From the NCBI GenBank assembly GCA_026710655.1, contig JAPOQN010000015.1, positions 1 to 54,954 on the forward strand: a stretch of DNA of 54,954 nucleotides. Direction: 5' to 3'. Below the pieces are notes generated by a model that saw only the letters and a list, made by a program, of their open reading frames with translations, searched no databases and had not been told where the DNA came from. Of the stretch, positions 9,387 to 19,053 are shown piece by piece (position 1 is the stretch's first letter; the number at the start of each line of letters is the position of its first letter). The stretch comes from Chloroflexota bacterium. GTDB taxonomy: Bacteria; Chloroflexota; Dehalococcoidia; Tepidiformales; Tepidiformaceae. The translations under genes and the position numbers were made by a program.

Positions 9387-9441
9387 TTGACACTTGCGCG
9401 CGAGTCTGTCGGGGCGTGGGTTTACACTTGCGCGCGAGTCT
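9387..9441 (+). repeat. Duplicated promoter or operator segment upstream of pyr
   Basis: Two copies of an element (9387-9407 and 9421-9441) share 20 of 21 bases, including acacttgcgcgcgagtct, with starts 34 bases apart. Each begins with a -35-like hexamer, TTGACA then TTTACA. Only the second is followed by a recognisable -10, so the first may be a regulator site or a relic promoter. Confidence 0.75.
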
Positions 9442-9450
9442 TGTGATAAC
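9421..9450 (+). promoter_or_regulatory. Probable promoter of the pyr operon
   Basis: TTTACA (9421-9426), an 18-base spacer, then GATAAC (9445-9450) with an extended TG at 9442-9443. It predicts a transcript starting near 9457, just before the PyrR-binding hairpin. Confidence 0.55.
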
Positions 9451-9459
9451 CTTTGTTAG

Positions 9460-9498
9460 CCCTTTAAGGCGGTCCCGAGAGGCTGCCAAGGGAGGAGG
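9460..9498 (+). promoter_or_regulatory. PyrR-binding hairpin overlapping a ribosome binding site
   Basis: Bases 9471-9484 read GGTCCCGAGAGGCT, matching 13 of 14 positions of the PyrR-binding loop consensus ARUCCNGNGAGGYU; the one change (A to G) keeps a G-U pair. GGC (9468-9470) pairs with GCC (9485-9487), and CCCTT (9460-9464) with AAGGG (9488-9492), leaving a UAA bulge on the 5' side. The lower stem uses the first three bases of the strong ribosome binding site GGGAGGAGG (9490-9498). PyrR with UMP would be expected to stabilise this stem and block translation. Confidence 0.8.
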
Positions 9499-9505
9499 CG
9501 CCGCC

Positions 9506-9568
9506 ATGAGCGGCATACGCTGCGCGCGTAAGCGAATTTCCCCCCAAGTCCCGGTGTTTCCGCGATGA
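9506..9568 (+). CDS. Leader peptide of the pyr operon, 20 residues
   Basis: The ATG at 9506 lies 7 bases after the strongest ribosome binding site in the region (GGGAGGAGG) and opens a frame of 20 codons, [20 protein letters not shown]. Its stop TGA (9566-9568) overlaps the pyrR start as ATGA. pyrR itself has no ribosome binding site, so its translation probably depends on ribosomes finishing this peptide. The peptide has no visible domain and probably matters only as a coupling device. The architecture resembles PyrR-dependent translational repression described for mycobacterial pyr operons. Confidence 0.7.
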   Translation: MSGIRCARKRISPQVPVFPR

Positions 9569-10119
9569 GCCCTGTTGAGATGCAGCGGGGCCCGGAAGTC
9601 GCGCGCACGATACGGCGGCTGGCTCACGAGATCGTGGAGAGCAACGGCGGTGCGCGAGACCTGGTGCTGGTGGGGCTGCTGACGCGGGGCGCTCCCCTGG
9701 CGAAACGGCTGGCAGCGGCGATCGGGGCATTCGAAGGCGAGTCGCCTCCCGTGGGCAAGCTCGACGTGGGCCTCTACCGCGACGACGTGGCGCACCGCGA
9801 CCCACCTCCTCCCGTGCGTCCCAGCGACATCCCCCGCAACCTCGATGGCACCACCGTGGTGCTGGTCGACGACGTGCTGTTCACGGGCCGCACGATCCGG
9901 GCGGCGATGGACGCCATCATGGATTTCGGGCGGCCGGCGCGGGTGCGCCTGGCGGTGATGGTCGACCGGGGGCACCGCGAGCTGCCGATTCGCCCGGACT
10001 TCGTGGGCCGCAACATCCCGACAGCGGCGTCGCAGACGGTCGACGTGCGGCTGGAAGAAATCGACGGCGAGGACGCGATCTACCTGATAGAGGGAGCCGA
10101 ACGTCATGGTGAGCATTGA
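9565..10119 (+). CDS. pyrR: Pyrimidine operon regulator PyrR / uracil phosphoribosyltransferase
   Basis: 184 residues. PyrR binds pyr mRNA in response to UMP and usually keeps weak uracil phosphoribosyltransferase activity. The PRPP-binding loop [14 protein letters not shown] is at about residues 97-110, and the RNA-binding family features ([42 protein letters not shown]) are all present. It is the first full gene of the pyr operon, overlaps the leader peptide by 4 bases and pyrB by 14. A matching PyrR-binding hairpin in its own leader makes autoregulation of the whole operon likely. Confidence 0.96.
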   Translation: MSPVEMQRGPEVARTIRRLAHEIVESNGGARDLVLVGLLTRGAPLAKRLAAAIGAFEGESPPVGKLDVGLYRDDVAHRDPPPPVRPSDIPRNLDGTTVVLVDDVLFTGRTIRAAMDAIMDFGRPARVRLAVMVDRGHRELPIRPDFVGRNIPTAASQTVDVRLEEIDGEDAIYLIEGAERHGEH

Positions 10120-11134
10120 ACCCGCCGCCCCTGAAGCGGCCACGGAGGCGCCGCCCCTACAGGCGGAGGCATCGACCGAGCCAACGGCGACCTGGACAAG
10201 GAAGGACCTGCTCGACACGGACGTACTCTCCGGCGAGGAGATCGGGCTCGTGCTGGAGACGGCGGACGCGATGGCGGAGGTGCGGGAGCGGCCAGTGGGG
10301 CGGGTCGCGACGCTGCGCGGCACGACTGTCGTGACGCTCTTTTACGAGAACAGCACGCGCACGCGGGCGAGCTTCGAGATTGCGGCGAAGGCGCTGGGAG
10401 CGGACGTCATCAACCTGGCCGCGGCGGGGAGCAGCGTGGGGAAGGGCGAGTCGCTCATCGACACGGTGCGGACGATCGAGGCGGTGGGGGCGGACATCCT
10501 CGTGATGCGGCATCCAAGCTCGGGGGCTGCGGCGCTGGCGGCGCGGCACACCGACGCGAGCGTCGTGAACGGCGGCGACGGGGCGCACGCGCACCCGACA
10601 CAGGCGCTGCTCGACCTGTACACGATGCGTCGCCACGTGGGCGACCTGGCGGGACGCAAGGTCGTCATCGTGGGGGACGTGCTGCACAGCCGGGTCGCGC
10701 GCTCGAACCTGTGGGCGCTGATGGCGGCGGGGGCGCAGGTCACGCTGTGCGGGCCGGCGACGCTGCTGCCACGCACGCTTCGCACCCTGCCCGGCCACGA
10801 AGGACCGGGCGGCTGTGAGGTCACGAGCGACCTGGAAGCGGCGCTGCTGGGGGCGGACGTGGTGATGGCGCTACGCATCCAGCGGGAGCGGCAGGAGCAG
10901 GGGCTGCTGCCCTCGCTGCGGGAGTACATCCGCCAGTACCAGATCACGGAGGAGCGACTGGCGCGGGCCAATCCGGGGGCGCTGGTGATGCACCCCGGCC
11001 CCATGAACGAAGGCGTCGAGATTGCGCCCGAGGCAGCGCACGGCCTGCGCTCCGTAGTCGAGGAGCAGGTCACGAACGGGGTGGCCGTACGGATGGCCAT
11101 CCTCTACCTGATGGCGACGGCGAGGCCGCGATGA
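10106..11134 (+). CDS. pyrB: Aspartate carbamoyltransferase, catalytic chain
   Basis: 342 residues. It joins carbamoyl phosphate to aspartate, the committed step of pyrimidine synthesis. The carbamoyl-phosphate motif STRTR is at residues 83-87, KGES begins at Lys113 and HPTQ is at 163-166. An Ala/Glu-rich extension of about 30 residues precedes the usual start, and an internal start near residue 30 cannot be excluded. There is no pyrI regulatory chain next to it; pyrC follows with an ATGA overlap, as in operons where PyrB and PyrC may associate. Confidence 0.96.
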   Translation: MVSIEPAAPEAATEAPPLQAEASTEPTATWTRKDLLDTDVLSGEEIGLVLETADAMAEVRERPVGRVATLRGTTVVTLFYENSTRTRASFEIAAKALGADVINLAAAGSSVGKGESLIDTVRTIEAVGADILVMRHPSSGAAALAARHTDASVVNGGDGAHAHPTQALLDLYTMRRHVGDLAGRKVVIVGDVLHSRVARSNLWALMAAGAQVTLCGPATLLPRTLRTLPGHEGPGGCEVTSDLEAALLGADVVMALRIQRERQEQGLLPSLREYIRQYQITEERLARANPGALVMHPGPMNEGVEIAPEAAHGLRSVVEEQVTNGVAVRMAILYLMATARPR

Positions 11135-12453
11135 GCACACTACTCATTCGTGGCGGACGGGTGATCGACCCAGCGTCGGGGCGGGATGAGCGGGGCGACG
11201 TGCTCATCGAAAACGGCCACATTTCGGCGGTCGGCGGCAGCCTCGACGCAACCGGGGCGGAGGTGGTCGAGGCGGGGGGGTGCATCGTGGCGCCGGGGCT
11301 TGTCGACCTGCACGCGCACCTGCGGGAGCCGGGTTTCGAGCAGAAGGGGACGCTCGCGACGGAGACCGAGGCGGCGCTGCGAGGCGGCTTCACGACGGTC
11401 TGCGCGATGCCGAACACAGACCCGGCGCCGGACAGCGCACCGGCGGTCGAGGGGCTGCTGAAGCGGGTCGCACAGGATGCGCGGGTGCGGGTCTTGCCGG
11501 TGGGCAGCACGACCGTGAATCGGGCGGGGGAGCAGCTGTCGGCGCTGAGCGAGCTGGCGGAGGCGGGTTGCGTGGCGATCAGCGACGACGGCAGCCCCGT
11601 GTCGGGGGGCGGCTTGATGCGGCATGCGCTGACGCTGGCGGGGGCGCTGGGGCTGGTGGTGGCAGAGCACTGCGACGAGCCATCGCTCAACGGTAACGGG
11701 TCGATGCACGAGGGCGCGGTCAGCGAGCGGCTGGGTTTGGCGGGTCAACCGACGGCGGCGGAGACGGCGGCGATAGCGCGAAACGTCGAGCTCTGCGAGC
11801 TTACCGGCGGACGGTTGCACATCATGCACGTAACGACGGCGACAGGCGTGGACCTGGTGGCACACGCGAAGGAGCGCGGACTGCCGGTGACGTGCGAGGT
11901 CACGCCCAGCCATCTCTTCCTGACGGACGAGGCGGTGGCAGGCTCGGATCCGACGCCGGCCTACGACACGTCGGCGAAGGTGAACCCGCCGCTGCGCACG
12001 GAAAGGGACCGGCTGGCGCTGCTCGCAGGGGTCAACGCGGGCGTCATCGACGCGATCGCGACGGACCACGCGCCGCACGCGCCCGAGGAGAAGCAGTGCG
12101 AGTTCGACCAGGCGCCGTTCGGCATCAGCTGTGCGGAGACGGCGCTGGCGACGGTGGCAACGCTGGTGGAGCGGGGCGAGCTTGAGCTTGGGGCGACGCT
12201 GCGAGCGCTCACGCAGGGCCCAGTGGAGGCGTTCTCGCTGGAAAGGCACGTCCCGGGCATCGGGACACTGACGGTGGGGGCGCCCGGCGACGTGACCGTG
12301 TTGGCCCCGGAAGAGCGCTGGACGGTCGACCCCTTGCGGTTCGCCTCGAAGGGGCGGAACACGCCGCTGGCCGGCCTCGAGCTGCGGGGACGGGTGCGGG
12401 CGGTGGTGGTTGGCGGCGAGCTTCGGCACGCGGCGGAGGCGGCGCATGTCTAG
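11131..12453 (+). CDS. pyrC: Dihydroorotase
   Basis: 440 residues, type I amidohydrolase. It cyclises carbamoyl aspartate to dihydroorotate. The first metal-binding motif HAHLREPG is at residues 61-68 and the later IATDHAPHAPEEK carries the catalytic Asp; both are intact, so the enzyme should be active rather than one of the inactive PyrC-like partners. It overlaps pyrB by 4 bases and carA by 8. Confidence 0.96.
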   Translation: MSTLLIRGGRVIDPASGRDERGDVLIENGHISAVGGSLDATGAEVVEAGGCIVAPGLVDLHAHLREPGFEQKGTLATETEAALRGGFTTVCAMPNTDPAPDSAPAVEGLLKRVAQDARVRVLPVGSTTVNRAGEQLSALSELAEAGCVAISDDGSPVSGGGLMRHALTLAGALGLVVAEHCDEPSLNGNGSMHEGAVSERLGLAGQPTAAETAAIARNVELCELTGGRLHIMHVTTATGVDLVAHAKERGLPVTCEVTPSHLFLTDEAVAGSDPTPAYDTSAKVNPPLRTERDRLALLAGVNAGVIDAIATDHAPHAPEEKQCEFDQAPFGISCAETALATVATLVERGELELGATLRALTQGPVEAFSLERHVPGIGTLTVGAPGDVTVLAPEERWTVDPLRFASKGRNTPLAGLELRGRVRAVVVGGELRHAAEAAHV

Positions 12454-13600
12454 CGCGAGGCTGGCGCTCGCCGACGGGAGCGTGTTCGAGGGCCGCGCCG
12501 TGGGCGCGCCCGGACACGCGGGCGGCGAGGTCGTGTTCAACACGTCGATGACGGGCTACCAGGAGATGCTGACGGACCCCTCGTACGCGGGGCAGCTGCT
12601 CACGCTGACCTACCCGATGATCGGGAACTACGGGGTGGACGCGGCGGTGGAGGAGTCGGGGCGGATCCAGCCGCGGGGGTTGATCGTGCGGGAGGTGGCG
12701 CCGGTTTCGAGCCATCCCCTCTCGACGAGCGACCTCGCGACTTTCCTCGAGGAGCGGGGGGTCGTGGCGATCGACGGGGTGGACACGCGGGCGATCACGC
12801 GGCGCATCCGGCGGCACGGGGTGATGCTGGGCGTGATCACGACGGAGTCAGCCGAGGATGCACTGGAGCGCGTTCGCGCGCTGCCCGACTACGACGGCAT
12901 CGACTGGGCGTCGCAGGTCACGACGGAGCGGCAGTACGGCTGGGGGGCGTTCGCGGAGCAGAACCGGCTCCGGCCGGCGGTCGAGTCCAGGGCCAACAAG
13001 GCCGTGGCCGGCCTCGCTCAAGACTCGCCGCGGAAGGTCCTGCTCATCGACGGCGGCGTGAAGCGCAACATCATGCGCTCGCTGACGGCGCGGAACTGCG
13101 ACATCACCGTGCTTCCCATCGACGCGACGGCGGAGGACGTGCTCGAACTGACGCCCGACGGGGTGGTGTGGTCGCCGGGCCCCGGCGACCCGCAGGTCCA
13201 GAACGCGCAGGTCGAGGAGACGCGGAAGCTTATCGGGAACGTGCCGCTCCTGGGCATCTGCCTGGGGCACCAGGTGATCGCGCGGGCGCTCGGCGCGGGC
13301 ACGTTCAAGCTGCCCTTCGGGCACCGCGGCGGGAACCACCCCGTTCGCGACGAACGCACGGGCGCCGTGACGATCACGGCCCAGAATCACGGATACGCGG
13401 TCGACCCTGAGGGGTTGACTGCTTCGGCGGAGGTAAGCCACGTGAACCTGAACGACGGCACGGTCGAAGGGCTCACCATGCGCGACGAGCCGGTGATGGC
13501 CATCCAGTACCACTCGGAGGCCAGCCCAGGACCGCTCGACAGCATGGGGATGTTCGACCGCTTCGTGGAGATGATGGACAGGGCGGGGAACGGACGATGA
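12446..13600 (+). CDS. carA: Carbamoyl-phosphate synthase, small (glutaminase) subunit
   Basis: 384 residues from the ATG at 12446; the frame runs 12 codons further upstream into pyrC. The subunit releases ammonia from glutamine for CarB. The class I glutaminase triad is visible as Cys272 (LLGICLGHQ) with His356 and Glu358 (YHSEAS), and the N-terminal domain has the usual NTSMTGYQE motif. The stop overlaps the start of the GNAT gene (ATGA). Confidence 0.96.
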   Translation: MSSARLALADGSVFEGRAVGAPGHAGGEVVFNTSMTGYQEMLTDPSYAGQLLTLTYPMIGNYGVDAAVEESGRIQPRGLIVREVAPVSSHPLSTSDLATFLEERGVVAIDGVDTRAITRRIRRHGVMLGVITTESAEDALERVRALPDYDGIDWASQVTTERQYGWGAFAEQNRLRPAVESRANKAVAGLAQDSPRKVLLIDGGVKRNIMRSLTARNCDITVLPIDATAEDVLELTPDGVVWSPGPGDPQVQNAQVEETRKLIGNVPLLGICLGHQVIARALGAGTFKLPFGHRGGNHPVRDERTGAVTITAQNHGYAVDPEGLTASAEVSHVNLNDGTVEGLTMRDEPVMAIQYHSEASPGPLDSMGMFDRFVEMMDRAGNGR

Positions 13601-14046
13601 CGCGCACGACGGACCTGCAACAGGCGACGGTGGCGGATGCGGCGGCGGTCGCCTCCATCGCGCACGCGCTGCGGGATGAAGCGAACACGAGCCTTCCCAA
13701 CCTCGACACGGAGATGGCGCGGGAGTGGCTCGCGCGGCTGGAGGAGGGGGGCGCGGCTGCGATCGCACTCGACGGTTCGATCCCGGTGGCCTTCGGCGCG
13801 GTCGAGGGAAGCGCGGACGAGCCCGAGACGGGCGAACTCGGCGTCTGGGTGCTGCCCGACCACCGAAGGCGAGGCATCGCCACGGAGCTCGCGGATGAGC
13901 TGCTGGAGCTCGCGCGCGAGCGCGGCTTCCGCCGCATCCGCGGTCGCCTTCCAGAGGGCAACGAGCCCGCGCTCAGCTTCCTTTCCGCCATCGGGGGAAT
14001 GGTTCCCCTGCGCAACCCCGACATGACGTTCGAGTTGCCCCTCTAG
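13597..14046 (+). CDS. GNAT-family N-acetyltransferase
   Basis: 149 residues with one GNAT domain. The acetyl-CoA pyrophosphate loop reads RRRGIAT after ELGVWVLPDH, followed by the usual helix (ELADELLELARERGFRRIR). The substrate is unknown. It sits between carA and carB with a 4-base overlap to carA and no gap to the next gene, so it is part of the pyr transcript; whether it modifies a pyr enzyme or is a passenger cannot be told. Confidence 0.85.
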   Translation: MTRTTDLQQATVADAAAVASIAHALRDEANTSLPNLDTEMAREWLARLEEGGAAAIALDGSIPVAFGAVEGSADEPETGELGVWVLPDHRRRGIATELADELLELARERGFRRIRGRLPEGNEPALSFLSAIGGMVPLRNPDMTFELPL

Positions 14047-14523
14047 ATGGCAATCGTGAGCAGCAAACACCGCCCCCTGCCGCCCAACCGTGGCGGCGCC
14101 ATCAGGCGTGACTCGCGGCGCAGGGCCGGGAGCTGGACCGACGTGCTCATCGCGCTGGCGGCGACCGCGCTGGCGATGGCACTGCTCATCCTCGTGGCGG
14201 CGTTCGCGGGCGAGAACGTAGCGGGCGATGAGGCGGGGCGCCTCTGGGCGCTGACATTCGCGGGTGGGCTGGGGCTCAGCGGACTGTTCCTGGCCCTGCT
14301 GGGGGTGGGGCTGCTGGGGGAGGATGCGCGCGAGGGCGGTCGCTATGTGGTGCCGGTCACGGTTGGGGTGGCGACGGGGGCGCTCGTCGGCGCGCTGATG
14401 CTGGAAGGGGCCAGCGCGGGAGCCGTGCTGGCATCGCTATTGCTGCTCCTGCTCGCCACTCCGCCCGTGCGGGACGTGCTGGGGTGGATCATGCGGCGGG
14501 GCGCGGGGAGGCGGGGGCGATGA
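14047..14523 (+). CDS. Membrane protein of unknown function inside the pyr operon
   Basis: 158 residues, starting directly after the stop of the GNAT gene. A basic N-terminus ([20 protein letters not shown]) is followed by about four hydrophobic helices: [60 protein letters not shown] and [15 protein letters not shown]. It ends in a basic tail. I recognise no family and see no catalytic motif. It overlaps carB by 4 bases, so it is co-translated with the pathway genes. Confidence 0.75.
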   Translation: MAIVSSKHRPLPPNRGGAIRRDSRRRAGSWTDVLIALAATALAMALLILVAAFAGENVAGDEAGRLWALTFAGGLGLSGLFLALLGVGLLGEDAREGGRYVVPVTVGVATGALVGALMLEGASAGAVLASLLLLLLATPPVRDVLGWIMRRGAGRRGR

Positions 14524-17500
14524 CGAAGCCTGAGAGCGTGCTGATCATCGGATCCGGGGCGATCGTCATCGGGCAGGCGGCGGAGTTCGACTACGCCGGC
14601 ACGCAGGCCTGCAAGGCGGTGCGCGAGGAGGGGGTGCGCAGCATCCTCGTGAACTCCAACCCGGCGACGATCATGACCGACCTGGACGTGGCCGACGCGG
14701 TCTACATCGAGCCACTCACGGTGCCGACGATCGAGCGCATCATCGCGCGCGAGCGTCCGGAAGGGCTGCTGCCCACGCTCGGGGGCCAGACCGGCCTCAA
14801 CCTCGCGGTCGAGCTGGCGAACGCGGGCGTCCTCGAGAAGTACGACGTGAAGCTGCTGGGCACGCCGCTGGAGTCGATCCGACGGGCGGAGGACCGGGAG
14901 CTCTTCAACAACCTGCTGGCCAAGATCGGCGAGCCCGTGCTGGACAGCGAACCGTGCGAGACCGTGGAGGCATGCGAAGCGGCGGCGGATCGGATCGGGC
15001 TGCCCGTGGTGATCCGGCCGGCCTACACGCTGGGGGGCACGGGCGGGGGCATCGCGTTCACGAAGGAGGAGCTACGCACGATCGCGAAGAGCGGCCTGGC
15101 CGCGAGCCCGATCACGCAGGTGCTGATCGAGCGCTACCTGGGCGGCTGGAAAGAGGTCGAATACGAGGTCATGCGGGACGGCGCGGGCAACTGCGTGACC
15201 ATCTGCAACATGGAGAACCTGGACCCGATGGGCGTGCACACGGGCGACTCCATCGTGGTCGCGCCCTCGCAGACGCTGACGGACAAGGACTACCAGATGC
15301 TGCGCTCGGCGGCGCTGCGCATCATCGACGAGCTGGGCATCGAGGGTGGCTGCAACATCCAGTTCTCGCTGGCGCCGCGAAAGGACGTGCGGGACTGGGA
15401 GGGCGACCCAAGCGAGCCGCTTCCCTACTACGTGATCGAGGTGAACCCGAGGGTCTCGCGCTCATCAGCGCTGGCCTCGAAGGCGACGGGCTACCCGATC
15501 GCGCGGGTGGCAGCGAAGATCGCGTGCGGCAAGACGCTCGACGAGATCCCGAACGCGGTTACGCAGCGCACGACGGCCGCGTTCGAGCCGGCGCTGGACT
15601 ACTGCGTCGTGAAGATTCCCCGCTGGCCGTTCGACAAGTTCGCGCTGGGTGATCGCGGTCTGGGTACGCAGATGAAGGCCACGGGCGAGGTGATGGCGAT
15701 CGACCGCACCTTCGAGGGGGCGCTGAACAAGGCGGTGCGATCGCTCGAGTTCGGGCGACGAACGCTGCTCTGGGAGGACCCCTCGTGGCAGGAAGCCAGC
15801 GCGATCGACCTGAGCGCGACGGACACACGCCTGTGGGCGCTGATGGCCGTCCTGCGCCGGGACGTGCCCATCGCGGAAGTTGCGTCGGAAACGGGCGTCG
15901 ACCCGTGGTTCCTGGAGCGCCTGCAGCGGATCGCGGCGGTGGAGCGCCGCCTGCTCTCGGAGCCGCTGGAACGCGAGCTGCTGCTGGAAGCGAAACGGAT
16001 GGGCTTCAGCGACGAGATGGTGGGGCAGCTCGCCGACCGGCTGGCGGAGCAGGGGCGGGAGCTTCGCCTGCAGCTGGGAATGCGCCCTGTCTACAAGATG
16101 GTCGATACGTGCGCGGCCGAGTTCGACGCGTTCACGCCCTACTTCTATTCGACCTACGAGCAGGAGAACGAGGCAACGCCCGAGCCGGGCCTCTCGACGG
16201 TGGTGCTGGGGAGCGGGCCGATCCGCATCGGGCAGGGGATCGAGTTCGACTATGCGAGTGTGCACGCCGCCTGGGCGCTGCAGGACGCCGGCCGACGCGC
16301 AATCCTCGTGAACTCGAACCCGGAGACGGTCTCGACGGACTTCGACACGAGCGACCGGCTTTACTTCGAGCCGCTGGACGAGGAGGCGGTGCGCAACATC
16401 CTCGAGAACGAGGCGGGGGAGACGGGCGAGACGCCAACCAGCATCGTGCAGTTCGGCGGGCAGACGGCGGTCAACCTGGCGGAAGCGCTGTGGCGGTCGG
16501 GGCAGGGGATCATCGGGTCGAGTGCGGAGGCGATCGACACGGCCGAGGACCGGGAGCTGTTCGAGCGCTTCCTGCAGAACCTCGGCATTCCGCAGCCCCC
16601 GGGCGCGGCCGTGCGGACGCTGGAGGAGGGGTTGAAGACGGCGCAGACGATCGGCTACCCGGTGCTCGTGCGGCCCTCGTATGTGCTCGGGGGGCGGGCG
16701 ATGGAGATCGTGCAGAACCCGCGCGAGATGGTCGGTTTCCTCGCGCAGGCGGCGGAGGCGGCGGAAGGACGCCCCATCCTCATCGACAAGTACCTGGAGG
16801 GGCGCGAGGTGGAGGTGGACGCGATCTGCGACGGTGAGCGCGTGCTCATCCCGGGCATCATGGAGCACATCGAGCGGGCCGGGGTGCACTCGGGCGACTC
16901 GATGGCGGTCTACCCACCGGTCCACCTCACGGAGGACGAGCGGGAGGCGATCTGCCGCCACACGGAGCAGATCGTGCTCGGGATGGGGGCGGTCGGGCTG
17001 ACCAACATTCAATACGTGGTGCTTCCGCGGGACGCTTCGGGTGCGCCGCAGGTGTACGTGCTTGAGGTGAATCCGCGAGCGAGCCGGACGGTGCCCTTCA
17101 TCTCGAAGGTGACGGGCGTGCCGATGGTGCAGCTCGCGGTACGCGCGATGTGCGGCGAAACGCTGGCGAGCCAGGGTTACGAAGGCGGGCTCTGGCCGGA
17201 ACGGAACCTGGTGGCGGTGAAGGCGCCGGTGTTCTCGATGTCGAAGCTGGCGGAGGTCGACACCTACCTGGGGCCGGAGATGAAGAGCACGGGCGAGGTG
17301 ATGGGCATCGACAGCGCCTACGAGCCCGCGCTGGCGAAGGCGCTCCTGGCCTCGGACCTGGCGCTGGAGCCGGGCACGCCCGTGCTGCTCTCGCTAAGCG
17401 ACCGCACCAAGGCAGAGGCGCTGCCACTCGTCCACGCGCTGCACGACGGTGGCTGCAAGCTCTACGCCACGGAAGGCACGGGCGCGATGCTGGACGCGCT

Positions 17501-17774
17501 CGGCATCCCCGCCACGGTCGTGACGAAGGTGCTAAGCGGTACGCACCCGAACGTGGTGGACGTGATCGAGGACGGGAGCGTGCGCTGCGTGCTGAACACG
17601 CCCGAGGGGCGGCTGACGGGTTCGCTGCGGGATGGCTTCCACATCCGGCGGGCGGCGGCGGAGAAACGCATTCCCTGCTTCACCTCGATCGATACGGCAC
17701 GGGCGGCCATCGAGACGATGCGAGGCACTGTCACCCCCGAGGTGGCGCGGCTGGATGAGTACGTAGCGCGATGA
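14520..17774 (+). CDS. carB: Carbamoyl-phosphate synthase, large subunit
   Basis: 1,084 residues from the ATG at 14520, a normal length. It makes carbamoyl phosphate from bicarbonate, ATP and the ammonia passed from CarA. The two homologous halves are clear, each starting with a nucleotide-fold motif ([40 protein letters not shown]) and carrying ATP-grasp signatures ([38 protein letters not shown]). The C-terminal allosteric domain, which binds UMP or ornithine in other bacteria, is present. The start overlaps the upstream membrane gene (ATGA) and the stop overlaps the pyrK-like gene. Confidence 0.97.
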   Translation: MTKPESVLIIGSGAIVIGQAAEFDYAGTQACKAVREEGVRSILVNSNPATIMTDLDVADAVYIEPLTVPTIERIIARERPEGLLPTLGGQTGLNLAVELANAGVLEKYDVKLLGTPLESIRRAEDRELFNNLLAKIGEPVLDSEPCETVEACEAAADRIGLPVVIRPAYTLGGTGGGIAFTKEELRTIAKSGLAASPITQVLIERYLGGWKEVEYEVMRDGAGNCVTICNMENLDPMGVHTGDSIVVAPSQTLTDKDYQMLRSAALRIIDELGIEGGCNIQFSLAPRKDVRDWEGDPSEPLPYYVIEVNPRVSRSSALASKATGYPIARVAAKIACGKTLDEIPNAVTQRTTAAFEPALDYCVVKIPRWPFDKFALGDRGLGTQMKATGEVMAIDRTFEGALNKAVRSLEFGRRTLLWEDPSWQEASAIDLSATDTRLWALMAVLRRDVPIAEVASETGVDPWFLERLQRIAAVERRLLSEPLERELLLEAKRMGFSDEMVGQLADRLAEQGRELRLQLGMRPVYKMVDTCAAEFDAFTPYFYSTYEQENEATPEPGLSTVVLGSGPIRIGQGIEFDYASVHAAWALQDAGRRAILVNSNPETVSTDFDTSDRLYFEPLDEEAVRNILENEAGETGETPTSIVQFGGQTAVNLAEALWRSGQGIIGSSAEAIDTAEDRELFERFLQNLGIPQPPGAAVRTLEEGLKTAQTIGYPVLVRPSYVLGGRAMEIVQNPREMVGFLAQAAEAAEGRPILIDKYLEGREVEVDAICDGERVLIPGIMEHIERAGVHSGDSMAVYPPVHLTEDEREAICRHTEQIVLGMGAVGLTNIQYVVLPRDASGAPQVYVLEVNPRASRTVPFISKVTGVPMVQLAVRAMCGETLASQGYEGGLWPERNLVAVKAPVFSMSKLAEVDTYLGPEMKSTGEVMGIDSAYEPALAKALLASDLALEPGTPVLLSLSDRTKAEALPLVHALHDGGCKLYATEGTGAMLDALGIPATVVTKVLSGTHPNVVDVIEDGSVRCVLNTPEGRLTGSLRDGFHIRRAAAEKRIPCFTSIDTARAAIETMRGTVTPEVARLDEYVAR

Positions 17775-18535
17775 TCCGCGAGCAGGCGACCGTCCTCTCG
17801 AACGAATCGTGCTACGAGGGCGGCTACGTCATCTGGCTCGACGCGCCCAACCTGGCGGCGGCGGGACACACGCCGGGCCAGTTCGTGATGGTGCGCTGCT
17901 CCCCGGAGGGCGGGGACCCGGAGTTCTCGCGGGCCTTCAGCTACCACCGCGCGGAGGAGGGGCGGATCGCGCTGCTCTACAACGTCGCGGGGCGGGGGAC
18001 GGCGTGGCTGGCGGGGCGGCGCCGGGGTGACTCTGTTTCGCTCTACGGGCCGCTGGGGAACGGCTTCCGGCTGCCGGACGGTTCGGGGAACTTGCTGCTG
18101 GTGGCGGGAGGCGTGGGGGTCGCGCCGATGATCGACCTGGCGGAGGTGGCGCTGGCGCGGGGCCACCAGGTCACGGCGATGATGGGTGCGCGCACAGCCT
18201 CGCAGCTGCTGCCTGCGTCGGCCTGGCCGAGCCAGGTCGAGTACGTGGTGGTCACGGAGGACGGGTCGCAGGGGCTGCGGGGGCGGGTCACGGAGCACCT
18301 GGACGAGTACGTAGCGTGGTCGAGCAAGCTGTACGCCTGCGGCCCGAACCCGATGTTCGCATCGATGGCGGAGGCGCTGCGCGACAACGGTCGCCGGCAG
18401 ACCCCGGAGATACTGATGGAGGAGAACATGCCCTGCGGCTGGGGGCTCTGCTATGGGTGCGCGGTGTTCACGCGTCACGGGGTACGTCTCTGCTGCAAGG
18501 ACGGGCCCCGCTTCAACCTGTTCGACGTGTTCTAG
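17771..18535 (+). CDS. pyrK: Dihydroorotate dehydrogenase electron-transfer subunit (PyrK-like)
   Basis: 254 residues. In the family, PyrK passes electrons from dihydroorotate dehydrogenase to NAD through FAD and a [2Fe-2S] cluster. The FAD-binding stretch RAFSYHR is near residue 55, the NAD-binding loop [10 protein letters not shown] near 111, and the cluster ligands fit C-x4-C-x2-C-x11-C at Cys222, Cys227, Cys230 and Cys242, exactly the PyrK pattern. It overlaps carB by 4 bases. The odd point is that no pyrD follows; its partner must lie elsewhere in the genome. Confidence 0.85.
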   Translation: MIREQATVLSNESCYEGGYVIWLDAPNLAAAGHTPGQFVMVRCSPEGGDPEFSRAFSYHRAEEGRIALLYNVAGRGTAWLAGRRRGDSVSLYGPLGNGFRLPDGSGNLLLVAGGVGVAPMIDLAEVALARGHQVTAMMGARTASQLLPASAWPSQVEYVVVTEDGSQGLRGRVTEHLDEYVAWSSKLYACGPNPMFASMAEALRDNGRRQTPEILMEENMPCGWGLCYGCAVFTRHGVRLCCKDGPRFNLFDVF

Positions 18536-18561
18536 GCAGGCGAAGACGCATCTGCTACCCT

Positions 18562-18576
18562 TTTGCCACAGGCAAA
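18562..18576. terminator. Weak hairpin after the pyr operon
   Basis: TTTGCC and GGCAAA form a perfect 6-bp stem around ACA, 27 bases past the pyrK stop. No T run follows on the plus strand, so termination here is uncertain. Confidence 0.3.
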
Positions 18577-18593
18577 GGCCCAGCGGGACATTA

Positions 18594-19043
18594 ATGGCAT
18601 CGGCGGAACAGTCAGGCGAAGCACTCAGGGACTACAGCAGCCCGGCGACCTGGGGTGATGTCGAGCAAGTGCGCCACTCGCTCGGGGATCAGATTGCGGA
18701 CGTCAAGGCGCAGATGGCTGAGATGGAAACCCGGTTGGAGACGAAGATCGCGGACGTCAGGACGCAGGTGGCCGGGGTGGAAACCCAGCTGGAGACGAAG
18801 ATCACGGGAGTCCAGACGCAGGTGGCCGGGGTGAAGACGGAGATGGCCGGGTTAAGGACGGAGATGGTGAAGATGGAGAGTCGCCTTGAGCTGAAGAACG
18901 CCGAGACGAGGGCAGAGGTGGTGGCGCTAGGGACGCAAGTGGCCCAGGTGGAGATGCGTCTCACTCGGACGTTCCTCGGAGCCGTAGCAGCCGGAGTAGC
19001 CGTCCTCGGAGTGCTGTTCGGGATCTTTCAAGCAGTCGCGTGA
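18594..19043 (+). CDS. Coiled-coil protein with a C-terminal membrane anchor
   Basis: 149 residues from the ATG at 18594. Residues of about 30-125 form a long heptad coiled coil built from near-repeats of 18 residues (LETKIADVRTQVAGVETQ, LETKITGVQTQVAGVKTE), and the C-terminus is one hydrophobic helix (FLGAVAAGVAVLGVLFGIF). The layout resembles the DUF1640 / CCDC90-like group of tail-anchored coiled-coil proteins, whose role is poorly known in bacteria. It follows the pyr operon after 58 bases and converges with yggU. Confidence 0.75.
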   Translation: MASAEQSGEALRDYSSPATWGDVEQVRHSLGDQIADVKAQMAEMETRLETKIADVRTQVAGVETQLETKITGVQTQVAGVKTEMAGLRTEMVKMESRLELKNAETRAEVVALGTQVAQVEMRLTRTFLGAVAAGVAVLGVLFGIFQAVA

Positions 19044-19053
19044 GCCGAGATTG

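Noticed and set aside
9387..9416. TTGACA as the main -35 of the pyr promoter
   Set aside because: No usable -10 lies 16-19 bases downstream; the second copy at 9421 has one.
15465..17012. A 515-codon minus-strand frame inside carB
   Set aside because: Antisense shadow of a highly conserved gene.
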